8,307 nt of DNA, taken from the NCBI GenBank assembly GCA_964520785.1, contig CAZFQG010000238.1, forward strand, positions 1-8,307, read 5' to 3'. The notes under the pieces were generated by a model. That model saw nothing but the letters and a program-made list of their open reading frames with translations. It was not told the DNA's origin and did not search any database. Made by a program: the position numbers and the translations under genes. The DNA comes from CAZFQG01 sp964520785 (GTDB lineage: Bacteria > Planctomycetota > Planctomycetia > Pirellulales > Thermoguttaceae). Positions 1-6,286 of this stretch are shown here, piece after piece (the first letter of the stretch is position 1; the number at the start of each line of letters is the position of its first letter).

Positions 1-345
1 CAGTAAGGGCATAGGACCGCAAGACTCGGGAAAACAAGAGTCTTGCGGTTTTTTTGTGTCTTGAGCGCGGTCTAATACGGTCTCAGGATGCAGCGCATTT
101 TGCAGCGCTTTTTCGGCCGGTTCTTCCAGGGCTTGACGGAAGTGTTCGTCGAGAACCCTCTTGTAGTGCTGATCGGCGACACCAGCGCAATGGCCGTTCC
201 AACGGTCGCAGACGTGTCCGGGGAATCGGTTGGCGATGTCATTGACCCCGCTCATCCGGAGATTCTGGGATAGCTTCGGCCAGACCTTTTTGCCGCTCCG
301 GTCGATGATCCGCTCGAAGGCGGTTCTCAGATTATTATGTCCTTG
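1..345 (-). pseudogene. Tyrosine recombinase (phage-type integrase), C-terminal fragment
   Basis: Reading the minus strand from about 345 to the window edge gives an uninterrupted frame that resembles the C-terminal catalytic region of tyrosine recombinases, which cut and rejoin DNA at att sites. In order it shows NLRTAFERII (first residue at 333-331), then WPKLSQNLR with the box-II Arg at 256-258, then RWNGH with the His at 190-192, then VADQHYKRVLDEHF with the nucleophile Tyr at 163-165. An Ala/Gln-rich tail follows (ALQNAL, built on a repeated GCGCTGCA) and runs off the left edge, so the stop is not seen. The N-terminal core-binding domain and the box-I Arg are absent, because homology ends near 331-345 where another gene's remnant begins. 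The segment between QNLR and Tyr looks diverged (GVNDI where I recall RETEL-like residues). I take it as a dead fragment of an integrated element. The planctomycete-type assignment is from memory. Confidence 0.78.
16..55 (+). terminator. Rho-independent terminator of a gene left of the window
   Basis: A perfect 12-bp stem pairs positions 16-27 (ACCGCAAGACTC) with 38-49 (GAGTCTTGCGGT) around a 10-nt loop, and a run of seven T follows at 49-55. The T-run is only on the plus strand, so it ends transcription coming from the left. No gene inside the window would use it. It lies within the antisense integrase tail, so the integrase fragment and the unseen left-hand gene are convergent. Confidence 0.88.
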
Positions 346-346
346 A

Positions 347-481
347 AGGTTGCGGAACACCGTGGCGGCGTTTGCCATATTAATGGACCGGGTGTTCATC
401 ACTCCCGAGGAACGGATGCTCGAAGAGAGGTTCGGGGAGACCTTCGAAGTGTATCGGAGCCGTGTGCGGCGATGGATGTGA
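347..481 (+). pseudogene. Isoprenylcysteine carboxyl methyltransferase-like protein, 3' remnant
   Basis: The frame opens after a TGA at 344-346 and ends at TGA 479-481, giving 44 residues. They contain a hydrophobic stretch (TVAAFAILMDRVFI), then PEERMLEERFGE, then YRSRVRRWM at the very end. An acidic EE pair, an FGE and a terminal Y-x4-VRRW are what I recall as the extreme C-terminus of the ICMT/PEMT-like membrane methyltransferase family (integral membrane, SAM-dependent; usually about 150-220 aa). Its SAM-binding body is not present upstream, where the minus-strand integrase fragment takes over, so the gene was cut at about 345-365. No start codon or RBS fits a small standalone gene. Its stop lies seven bases from the stop of the convergent aldo/keto reductase, as expected of a once-normal convergent neighbour. 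Confidence 0.66.
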
Positions 482-488
482 TCGTCAG

Positions 489-1454
489 TCATACGGGTGG
501 AATCGAACTGGTCTCTCCGCGCTCTTCGATCGCCCGATTGATCCGAGCCATCTGGTCTTCGGTCAGCCTCCAGCCCGCGCCGCCGGCGGTTTCCGCGATT
601 TGCTCGGGGCGTTTGGCGCCACAGACGGCGGCAGTCACGCCGGGCTGGTGGATCGTCCAGTTGACGACGAGTTGAACGAGCGTCCTGCCGCATTCCTCGG
701 CGATGGGACGGAGCTTATCGAGCATGTCGTGGCTCTTCTGCCATTCCTCGCCCCGAAACATGGGATACTTACGGCGGCTGTCATCGCGATCGAATACGTG
801 GTCCCGGGGGAGCCTGCCGGCAAGGAGGCCCTTCATCAAAGGCCAATAGCAGGCGACGGAGACGCCGCGGGCACGGCACCAGGGGAGAACGTCCGCTTCG
901 ATATCCCGCTGGAGCATGCTGTACGGGGGCTGGCAAACGGCGATGGGACACTCGGCGGCGAAGGCTTCGAGTTGTTCGACCGAAAGGTTCGAGACGCCGA
1001 CGCCGCGAGTCTTCCCCTCGTCGAGCAGGCGTTTGAGTTCCCCCGCGGATTCGGCGACCGGAACCTTCGGATCCGGCGCGTGCAGATAGTAGACCTCGAC
1101 CCGGTCCGTTTGCAGCCGCCGGAGGCTTTCTTCGCATTCGCGGCGGAGCGTTGCGCAAGACGCATCGTGGATTCGCTCGCCGTCTTTCCAATGCAGTCCG
1201 CCTTTGGTGGCGACGACCATCTCATCGCGGCGCGGGCCGAGCGCTTCGGCGATGAATCGTTCGCTTTCGCCGCCGGCACCATACATGTACGCGGTGTCGA
1301 GATGGTTGATGCCCAGGTCAAAACAGGCCCGAATCGCGGCGAGCCCGCCTTCCTTGGTCGCTCCGGGGCTGGTCATGCCGGTCATCGGCCAACAACCGAG
1401 CGCGACGGGGGAGATGTGGATGTCCGTGTTACCGAGAGTTCGTCTTTCCATCAT
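489..1454 (-). CDS. Aldo/keto reductase
   Basis: This 321-aa protein is full length for the aldo/keto reductase superfamily: cytosolic (no signal peptide), TIM-barrel, NAD(P)H-dependent oxidoreductases of carbonyl compounds. It begins with RRTLGNTDIHISPVALG. The catalytic tetrad is visible: Asp53 and Tyr58 in HLDTAYMYG, Lys84 in VATKGG and His125 in YYLHAPD. GVGVSNLS (151-158) and a C-terminal cofactor-binding stretch GAKRPEQIAETAGG (279-292) also fit the family. Substrate cannot be told from sequence; sugar or aldose-like substrates are plausible given the neighbour. The start is ATG at 1454, with a second ATG directly after it (1451) that could equally be used. The upstream DUF4091 stop is only six bases away and no strong Shine-Dalgarno is seen, so translational coupling is likely. 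It is the last gene of the operon and faces the methyltransferase remnant tail-to-tail. Confidence 0.95.
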   Translation of the reverse strand: MMERRTLGNTDIHISPVALGCWPMTGMTSPGATKEGGLAAIRACFDLGINHLDTAYMYGAGGESERFIAEALGPRRDEMVVATKGGLHWKDGERIHDASCATLRRECEESLRRLQTDRVEVYYLHAPDPKVPVAESAGELKRLLDEGKTRGVGVSNLSVEQLEAFAAECPIAVCQPPYSMLQRDIEADVLPWCRARGVSVACYWPLMKGLLAGRLPRDHVFDRDDSRRKYPMFRGEEWQKSHDMLDKLRPIAEECGRTLVQLVVNWTIHQPGVTAAVCGAKRPEQIAETAGGAGWRLTEDQMARINRAIEERGETSSIPPV

Positions 1455-1460
1455 GGGTCA

Positions 1461-3926
1461 CTACTTCAAAACCTTCAGAAGCTCAAGGGCCTCGACGCGC
1501 AGGGCGTCCGCCTTGGTCCGGTCCTTGGGATCGTAAAGGCCCAGTTTGTTTGCGCCTTCGGCGTCGAGAACGCCGTCGACTCCCTCGCCGAGAAGCGTCT
1601 CGGCGGCTCGTGCCGCATCGGCGAATCTCCCGGCCTTCTTCGCCGCCGCGACGGCGTCGCGAAGCATGACCAGCGTCTCGAAATCCTGAATGCTTTCACG
1701 GATCGCCTCCATCTGCACGCCCGGCGTGATGCTGGTCGCGTCGATGAAAATCGGCGTGTAGGGGCCGCTTCGGACGAGGTATTCGTTCCACGAGGATTCT
1801 CGCTGGTTGTCTCCGAGCGCCCAGAAGAACGTTCCAGTCGCGCCGATCTTCCAGCAGTGCCAGGCTTGAAGACGGTAATACGCGTACGGGTCCAACAGCC
1901 GCGCCGGACCGCTGCACGAGTAGAGCTGCAACGTCTTGCCGGAGGCGGCCCGTCTCCCGTAGAAATCATCGAACGCCTTCTGATGCGCGAGCCACATGGG
2001 CCGGTTGGGGCAGAGAATATCGAAGAGTTCGAACAACTCCGCCGGGGCGTTCACGGGATCGGGATAAACGGGGTCGCTGAAATGGACGATCTCCGGCACG
2101 GCCTTTCGAATCGCCCTCACCCATACGCCGATGGCTTCGACGTCGGCGTCGCCCCGGGGTTCATCATGGCCGAGAATGACGATCCGGCTCGGGTCGATCC
2201 CGTTCGCTTTCCAATGCTTCGCCCATGCCGAGAAGAATTTACCGACGCGCTCATCGAATTCCGGCGTCCCCGCGGTCGCGCCGCCGAAGGTCTGCGCCGT
2301 GCGACCGTCCAACCCGCCGAGGCTGAGGAAGATGCAGTACTTCCTCGCGTTGGGCCACTGCGAACGCCAGTCGTCCCATTCCGCCGTCTTGATCCGCGGA
2401 TTGCCCGCGCCGTCGAATTCCGCCGGTCCCAATACGCCGCGCGTCGCCCAGGGACAATTGACGTAGTGCTCGTGCATGTGTTTGAGAAACGCGGGCCGGT
2501 TCTCCGCCGTGATTCCATACGACCCGCCGCCATTGGTATAGCTCCAACCGCCCAAGAGCAGCGTCGTCTCTTCGGGGAACTCGAAGGGGTAGACGGTCAT
2601 TCGCACCGGGAGTCTCGCGATGGTTTTCGTACCTTCTTGCGCGACGACGTGCCCTTCGTACGTACCCGGTTCGACATCCGTAACGCGCCACGTCAGCCAG
2701 ACGCGCCCGGGGATGCCGGAATCGACGGAGACGCTCCAGCCGTCTTCCCCCGGGGCGACCGGCGGAAGCGCGGCGGCGACCGGTCTGCCCATGATCGTAT
2801 CGGTCCAGGGAACCGCGGCCGCGGTGACGTAAGGCGGGACCGGTCCGCCGGGGAGGCCGTCGAAGAAGACACGGACTTGTTTCGTCTTCGACGTGGCGTT
2901 CGCCAGGTCCAACGCCGACGCCCGGTATTCCCCGCGCATCAGGTGAATTTCCATGAGATCCGGCGATTCGTCGGGTTTCGGGGGAACGGCGTAGAGATTC
3001 GCGGGCGTCCACGCGTCGGCGATCCAGGCGGTCAACGGCGGGCTCCCCAAAGTCTCCCAGGCAAACGCCTGAATCCGAAACATCGCCGCGTGCGAGGCGT
3101 TGAAGGGGAAGATGGTTTTGAACGAATCGGGATCGGGAATCGGCGCATTCGTGGCCGCTTCGTAGGCCTGAGCGAGACCGTCCATCAGAGGGCCGGCGTC
3201 ACGCTCGGCGATGCGGCTCGATTCGATCATCCGGGAAATCCCCTTCAGGTCGAAGCCGTAGCGGCGAAGAATGGAGGATTGCATCTTGAACCGCTTCGCC
3301 ACCGACTGGTAGTCGCCGACCGGATTACCCCCCGGCTCCCGGTCCAGCAACGCGTCGGGACCGCGAAAGACCTCGACCTCGTCACAGAAGACATAGGGTC
3401 CGGTCGGGATCACCATGAAGCGGACGAACCGCCCGCGGGTCGCGAGGGACCCGGTCGAGAATCGGCGAATCGCGTAGCCTTCCGGAAGGGGGCCGTTTTC
3501 CTTCAAATCGAGCGCGACCAGCTCGCCGACGTCGCGCCAGTGCTCGCCGTCGTCGCTGACGTGGATCCCGATGCACGCGGGCCAAGAGACCCCGGCCGTA
3601 CCCGCCGCGGTGCGGAAGGCAACCCCGGCGATCGGCTCGATCCTGCCCAGATCGACGACGACGGCGACGAAATTGGCGTTCTGCCAACCGACGGTCCCGC
3701 GTTGCGTCCAGAAATACTCGGTGGTCGTCAGCCCGTCGGTCAGTTGCGTCGCGTCCCCGGCATCGGTGCAATGCTGATATCGCGGAGCCGGTGAGAAGGT
3801 ATAGGTCTTTCCATGGGCCAGGTTCTCCGCTTCGGCGGCGACGACTGGCGTTCGGTCGGTCGCGGCCGGTCCGAGAAGAACCGAAAGAAGAATCAGGGCA
3901 GGGGGTATTCGGCGGGCGAATCGCAT
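1461..3926 (-). CDS. Secreted DUF4091 / GH123-like protein with N-terminal discoidin-like domain
   Basis: An 821-aa exported protein. Residues 1-31 form a signal peptide (MRFARR, hydrophobic LILLSVLLG, then TPVVAA). Residues 33-188 look like an F5/8 type C (discoidin-like) carbohydrate-binding domain, with VVVDLGRIEPIAGV, VSDDGEHW, GRFVRFMV and CDEVEVFRG. From about 205 to the end is a DUF4091 region related to glycoside hydrolase family 123: VYPFEFPE (446-453), ILGHDEP (584-590) with a candidate catalytic Asp588-Glu589 pair, GTFFWALGDN (698-707), SSWNEY (711-716), ITPGVQMEAIRESIQDFE. It probably acts on an extracytoplasmic glycan; the substrate is unknown. The ATG at 3926 was chosen because it starts the signal peptide and is preceded by GAGG eight bases upstream. 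The frame stays open back to 4106, but that would overrun both the promoter and the divergent gene. It is the first gene of an operon with the aldo/keto reductase. Confidence 0.92.
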   Translation of the reverse strand: MRFARRIPPALILLSVLLGPAATDRTPVVAAEAENLAHGKTYTFSPAPRYQHCTDAGDATQLTDGLTTTEYFWTQRGTVGWQNANFVAVVVDLGRIEPIAGVAFRTAAGTAGVSWPACIGIHVSDDGEHWRDVGELVALDLKENGPLPEGYAIRRFSTGSLATRGRFVRFMVIPTGPYVFCDEVEVFRGPDALLDREPGGNPVGDYQSVAKRFKMQSSILRRYGFDLKGISRMIESSRIAERDAGPLMDGLAQAYEAATNAPIPDPDSFKTIFPFNASHAAMFRIQAFAWETLGSPPLTAWIADAWTPANLYAVPPKPDESPDLMEIHLMRGEYRASALDLANATSKTKQVRVFFDGLPGGPVPPYVTAAAVPWTDTIMGRPVAAALPPVAPGEDGWSVSVDSGIPGRVWLTWRVTDVEPGTYEGHVVAQEGTKTIARLPVRMTVYPFEFPEETTLLLGGWSYTNGGGSYGITAENRPAFLKHMHEHYVNCPWATRGVLGPAEFDGAGNPRIKTAEWDDWRSQWPNARKYCIFLSLGGLDGRTAQTFGGATAGTPEFDERVGKFFSAWAKHWKANGIDPSRIVILGHDEPRGDADVEAIGVWVRAIRKAVPEIVHFSDPVYPDPVNAPAELFELFDILCPNRPMWLAHQKAFDDFYGRRAASGKTLQLYSCSGPARLLDPYAYYRLQAWHCWKIGATGTFFWALGDNQRESSWNEYLVRSGPYTPIFIDATSITPGVQMEAIRESIQDFETLVMLRDAVAAAKKAGRFADAARAAETLLGEGVDGVLDAEGANKLGLYDPKDRTKADALRVEALELLKVLK

Positions 3927-3975
3927 GATTGGGACCTCGGCGAGGTAGACTGGGGGTGGAATACCGATATCGGGA

Positions 3976-4004
3976 AGCATACCGCGCCGCCGTCGCGTCC
4001 GCAA
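3976..4004 (-). promoter_or_regulatory. Predicted sigma70-like promoter for the DUF4091-AKR operon
   Basis: On the minus strand TTGCGG (4004-3999) and TATGCT (3981-3976) are separated by exactly 17 bases. Transcription would begin near 3969, leaving a leader of about 40 nt before the ATG at 3926, with GAGG as RBS. This is a match by eye to the consensus; planctomycete promoters are poorly characterised. Confidence 0.5.
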
Positions 4005-4019
4005 CCACCCGAAGCTCCA

Positions 4020-4048
4020 TTGCCCCGTGACCGCGGTCCGGGTATTAT
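4020..4048 (+). promoter_or_regulatory. Predicted sigma70-like promoter for the YihY-family gene
   Basis: TTGCCC (4020-4025) and TATTAT (4043-4048) are separated by 17 bases on the plus strand. Transcription would begin near 4055, about 35 nt before the ATG at 4090. The element lies inside the possible GTG-initiated extension starting at 4027, which argues for the later ATG. It is back to back with the minus-strand promoter, 15 bases apart. Confidence 0.5.
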
Positions 4049-4089
4049 GGTCCGCGTCCCGCCACGAAAGCCGTTTCACGAGACGTCCG

Positions 4090-4938
4090 ATGTTCGAGCC
4101 GATCAAGACGCGCCTGCTCCAGCTTTACCGCACCTTCGAGCGTTGGCGGAACGACGACGGGAGTCTGATTGCCGCGTCGATGGCGTATTACGCGGTATTG
4201 TCGTTCTTTCCGCTGCTGTTGCTGCTGATTTCGGTACTGGGGTTCGTCCTGCACTATTCGGCCGGAGCCCAGGATGCGCAGGCGGAGCTGCTGAGGTTGG
4301 TCGCCGAGAACGCCTCGCCCGGTCTCGCGAAGCACTTGGAAACGGCTTTGGCGGGCATCCGCGCCAACGCCCTGATCGGCGGTCCGTTCGGTCTGCTCGC
4401 CCTGTTGGTGGCGGCCATCGGCGTCTTTCTGCAAATCGACGTCGCCATGAACCGCGTCTGGGGTCGCGAAAGACGGACCGACGGAATTCTCGACGCCGTG
4501 CTGAAGACGCTGTTCTACCGGTTCCGCGCGTTCGTCATGCTGGTCGTGGTGGGACTACTCGTTTGGGCTTCGTTCGCCGTAAGTCTGTTCGTCGCGGCGG
4601 CGCGGCCCTTCACGCGGAACCTCTTCGGGTCGGCGTGGCTGCTGGCCGCGGCGCATCCGACGCTGAGTATCGCCGTCAACGCCGGCCTGTTGATGCTCTT
4701 ATATAAGACCCTCTCCAAGGCCAAGATAAGATGGACGTCCGCGCTCCGCGGAGGTTTGCTCGCGGCCATCCTCTGGGAGATCGGACGGCAGATCCTCAAT
4801 CTCCTGATGTTCGGCGGAAAGTACACCGCCTATGGAGTCGTCGGCTCTCTGCTGGCCCTCATGCTCTGGATCTACTTCGCCAGCAGCATCTTCTTCTTCG
4901 CCGCGGAATACGTGCGGGTGATGGAGGAGGAATCGTAG
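4090..4938 (+). CDS. YihY/virulence factor BrkB family inner-membrane protein
   Basis: A 282-aa polytopic membrane protein of the YihY/BrkB family, formerly misnamed ribonuclease BN; its molecular function is not established. About six membrane segments are visible at roughly 31-52, 95-119, 145-172, 180-205, 218-240 and 247-272. Family signatures are DDGSLIAASMAYYAVLSFFP (22-41), VAMNRVWG (118-125), GGLLAAILWE (221-230), the Y-x2-YG motif (KYTAYGVVGS) and the C-terminal LMLWIYFASSIFFFAAEYVR (257-276). The length is normal for the family. The ATG at 4090 was preferred over the GTG at 4027 because the product then begins just before the conserved D-D-G region and a promoter overlaps the longer form. 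The RBS before it is weak. It is transcribed alone and converges with the DUF4105 gene 34 bases downstream; no terminator hairpin is evident in that gap. Confidence 0.93.
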   Translation: MFEPIKTRLLQLYRTFERWRNDDGSLIAASMAYYAVLSFFPLLLLLISVLGFVLHYSAGAQDAQAELLRLVAENASPGLAKHLETALAGIRANALIGGPFGLLALLVAAIGVFLQIDVAMNRVWGRERRTDGILDAVLKTLFYRFRAFVMLVVVGLLVWASFAVSLFVAAARPFTRNLFGSAWLLAAAHPTLSIAVNAGLLMLLYKTLSKAKIRWTSALRGGLLAAILWEIGRQILNLLMFGGKYTAYGVVGSLLALMLWIYFASSIFFFAAEYVRVMEEES

Positions 4939-4972
4939 GGAACCCGCGGCGGTGGGGGGCGTTGAATGGCGC

Positions 4973-6058
4973 CTATCGCCGGATCAGATTCGAGAAGTCC
5001 CGCGCGTCGCGGTGGAGGTAGGCCTTGTAGTTCACCTTGGCCGCGGCCTTCGTCTCTCGAAAACCGCCCCGATCGACCAGAAGCCCGCGGGCGAAGAAGA
5101 GCTGTTCCGTCAAGCCGGGAAAAAGGACCTGATAGCCGTACGGTATCGTGCCGGGCATGACGTTGTTGAAGTGGTTCACGAGATTCGTCGTACAGTTGTT
5201 CGTCAGCGTGTGGTAGAACTCGGGCTCGTCGTGGAGCTTGTTTGCTCGCTGAAGAATATCGACCAGCAGGTCCCGAGATTGCTCCGGCGAGAAGATGGTT
5301 CGGTAGATGAACACTTCCACTCGCCGGTAGTTCGTCCGCAGGGGAATCAGATCGCGCTCGTCGCCGAGGAGGTAGATCAGCTCGAACTGCCGCGCCACCC
5401 CGCCGAGGACGCCGTACTTTTCGCCCTTTTCCTTGCGAATCTCGACGGAACAGCACAGAAAGGTCCCGTCGCGGAAGCCGAAGCTGAGCATCGTATGCGC
5501 CAGGACGTCCATTCCGGAGAACGGGACGACGATGAAATCGACCGTCTCCACGTCGCTCAGACGGTATGCCCGGTCGTAATACCGCGTCGTAAAATCCTCT
5601 TCGGTCCGGTAGTCGCAAAACCGGATGTTGTGAACGTGGACGTAGTCTCCGTTGAACTCGGCCCAGGGAGGCCGCTCCATGTCCGGCGCCCAGTCGCGGT
5701 CGTTGCGAGGACGGAGGATCTTCGGTTCCAAGTCCCGAAAAGTCCGCTCCCACGAGACCGGAACGATGCGCGGCTTCTCTTCCGGCAGACGCATCCCCGG
5801 CAACGGAGCGACGTCGTCGAAAGGCGAGAACTCCCGCCGTTCGAATGCCGCGGCCAAGTCCAGCTTCGGCCGCTCCTCGGCCGCCGCGAACGCCGGTGCG
5901 CGGAACGGGCTCCAGTGGGGACGCGTCGTTCCCGTCGCGCAGCCACCCGCCGAAACGCAGATAACGACGATGCATGACGCCAGCGCCGACCGACGCGTCC
6001 ACGAAGTCGGTCCGGGCGAGGTGGTGGCCGAAGACGGATGTTGAAGTCTCTGGTCCAT
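4973..6058 (-). CDS. DUF4105 (Lnb N-terminal periplasmic-like) protein, probable lipoprotein
   Basis: A 361-aa protein matching the DUF4105 family, found in the Gram-negative cell envelope and of unknown biochemical role. Conserved blocks appear in order: FNGDYVHVHNIRFCDYRTEE (135-154), YYDRAYRLSDVETVDFIVVP (160-179), AHTMLSFGF with His188, SVEIRKEKGEKYGVLGG (204-220), FELIYLLGDERDLIPLRTN (225-243) and YHTLTNNCTTNL (282-293) with Cys289. Cys289 and His188 are the natural candidates for a papain-like pair, which is my inference. The N-terminus has RR at 22-23, a hydrophobic core (ALASCIVVICV) and SAGGC, with Cys40 as a possible lipidation site; the lipobox is imperfect (Ala at -3). The ATG at 6058 is preferred to a TTG at 6115, which would add 19 non-conserved residues. 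Neither has a clear RBS, and the n-region is unusually long even from 6058. The WD40 gene lies 228 bases upstream in the same direction. Confidence 0.92.
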   Translation of the reverse strand: MDQRLQHPSSATTSPGPTSWTRRSALASCIVVICVSAGGCATGTTRPHWSPFRAPAFAAAEERPKLDLAAAFERREFSPFDDVAPLPGMRLPEEKPRIVPVSWERTFRDLEPKILRPRNDRDWAPDMERPPWAEFNGDYVHVHNIRFCDYRTEEDFTTRYYDRAYRLSDVETVDFIVVPFSGMDVLAHTMLSFGFRDGTFLCCSVEIRKEKGEKYGVLGGVARQFELIYLLGDERDLIPLRTNYRRVEVFIYRTIFSPEQSRDLLVDILQRANKLHDEPEFYHTLTNNCTTNLVNHFNNVMPGTIPYGYQVLFPGLTEQLFFARGLLVDRGGFRETKAAAKVNYKAYLHRDARDFSNLIRR

Positions 6059-6286
6059 CGTCGTGACTGGAAAAGGGGTATTCGCGGGCGGGAAAAGCGA
6101 TCGGACGGCGTTCAACGAGAATGCTAGCGGGATTCATCCTGATTCCGGCGGGAGATGATCCGACTAATCCGGAATATCGGCATGACCGGCGCGCCTCGTT
6201 CAACTCAGAGAGGAGCCCCGGTGTATCTTGCCTCTTTTCCCGTTTTTGGCGAAACCGGCCGGTGGAGGGCCACGCCGACCGACTCT
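6059..6286. other. Intergenic region between WD40 and DUF4105 genes
   Basis: The 228 bases between the WD40 stop and the DUF4105 start carry no convincing gene. A perfect 10-bp palindrome ACCGGCCGGT lies at 6254-6263, soon after the WD40 stop, but it lacks a loop and a T-run, so I do not call a terminator. On the minus strand TTGAAC (near 6200) with GATATT 19 bases further on is a weak promoter candidate for the DUF4105 gene. The DUF4105 gene could be read through from the WD40 gene or have its own promoter. Confidence 0.4.

Noticed and set aside
89..108. Direct repeat TGCAGCGC at 89-96 and 101-108
   Set aside because: It is explained by the Ala-Leu-Gln repeats in the integrase tail and is too short to be an independent element.
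88..273. Plus-strand 61-codon frame
   Set aside because: It is the antisense shadow of the integrase motifs and matches no family I recognise.
1..492. A continuous minus-strand frame from an ATG at 492-490, overlapping the AKR stop as ATGA, down to the window edge
   Set aside because: Only the part below about 345 resembles an integrase. The 346-492 part is antisense to the methyltransferase tail and has no recombinase motifs, so the apparent coupled start is probably accidental.
462..3794. Plus-strand open frame of 1110 codons
   Set aside because: It lies opposite the aldo/keto reductase and DUF4091 genes, both of which have clear family motifs. Its product is low-complexity and Arg/Gly/Asp-rich, as expected from the antisense of GC-rich codons.
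4939..4972. Possible bidirectional terminator between the YihY and DUF4105 stops
   Set aside because: The gap is GC-rich but shows no stem of useful length and no T-run on either strand.
4952..5977. Plus-strand open frame of 341 codons
   Set aside because: Antisense to the DUF4105 gene, with the Arg/Val-rich composition of a shadow frame.
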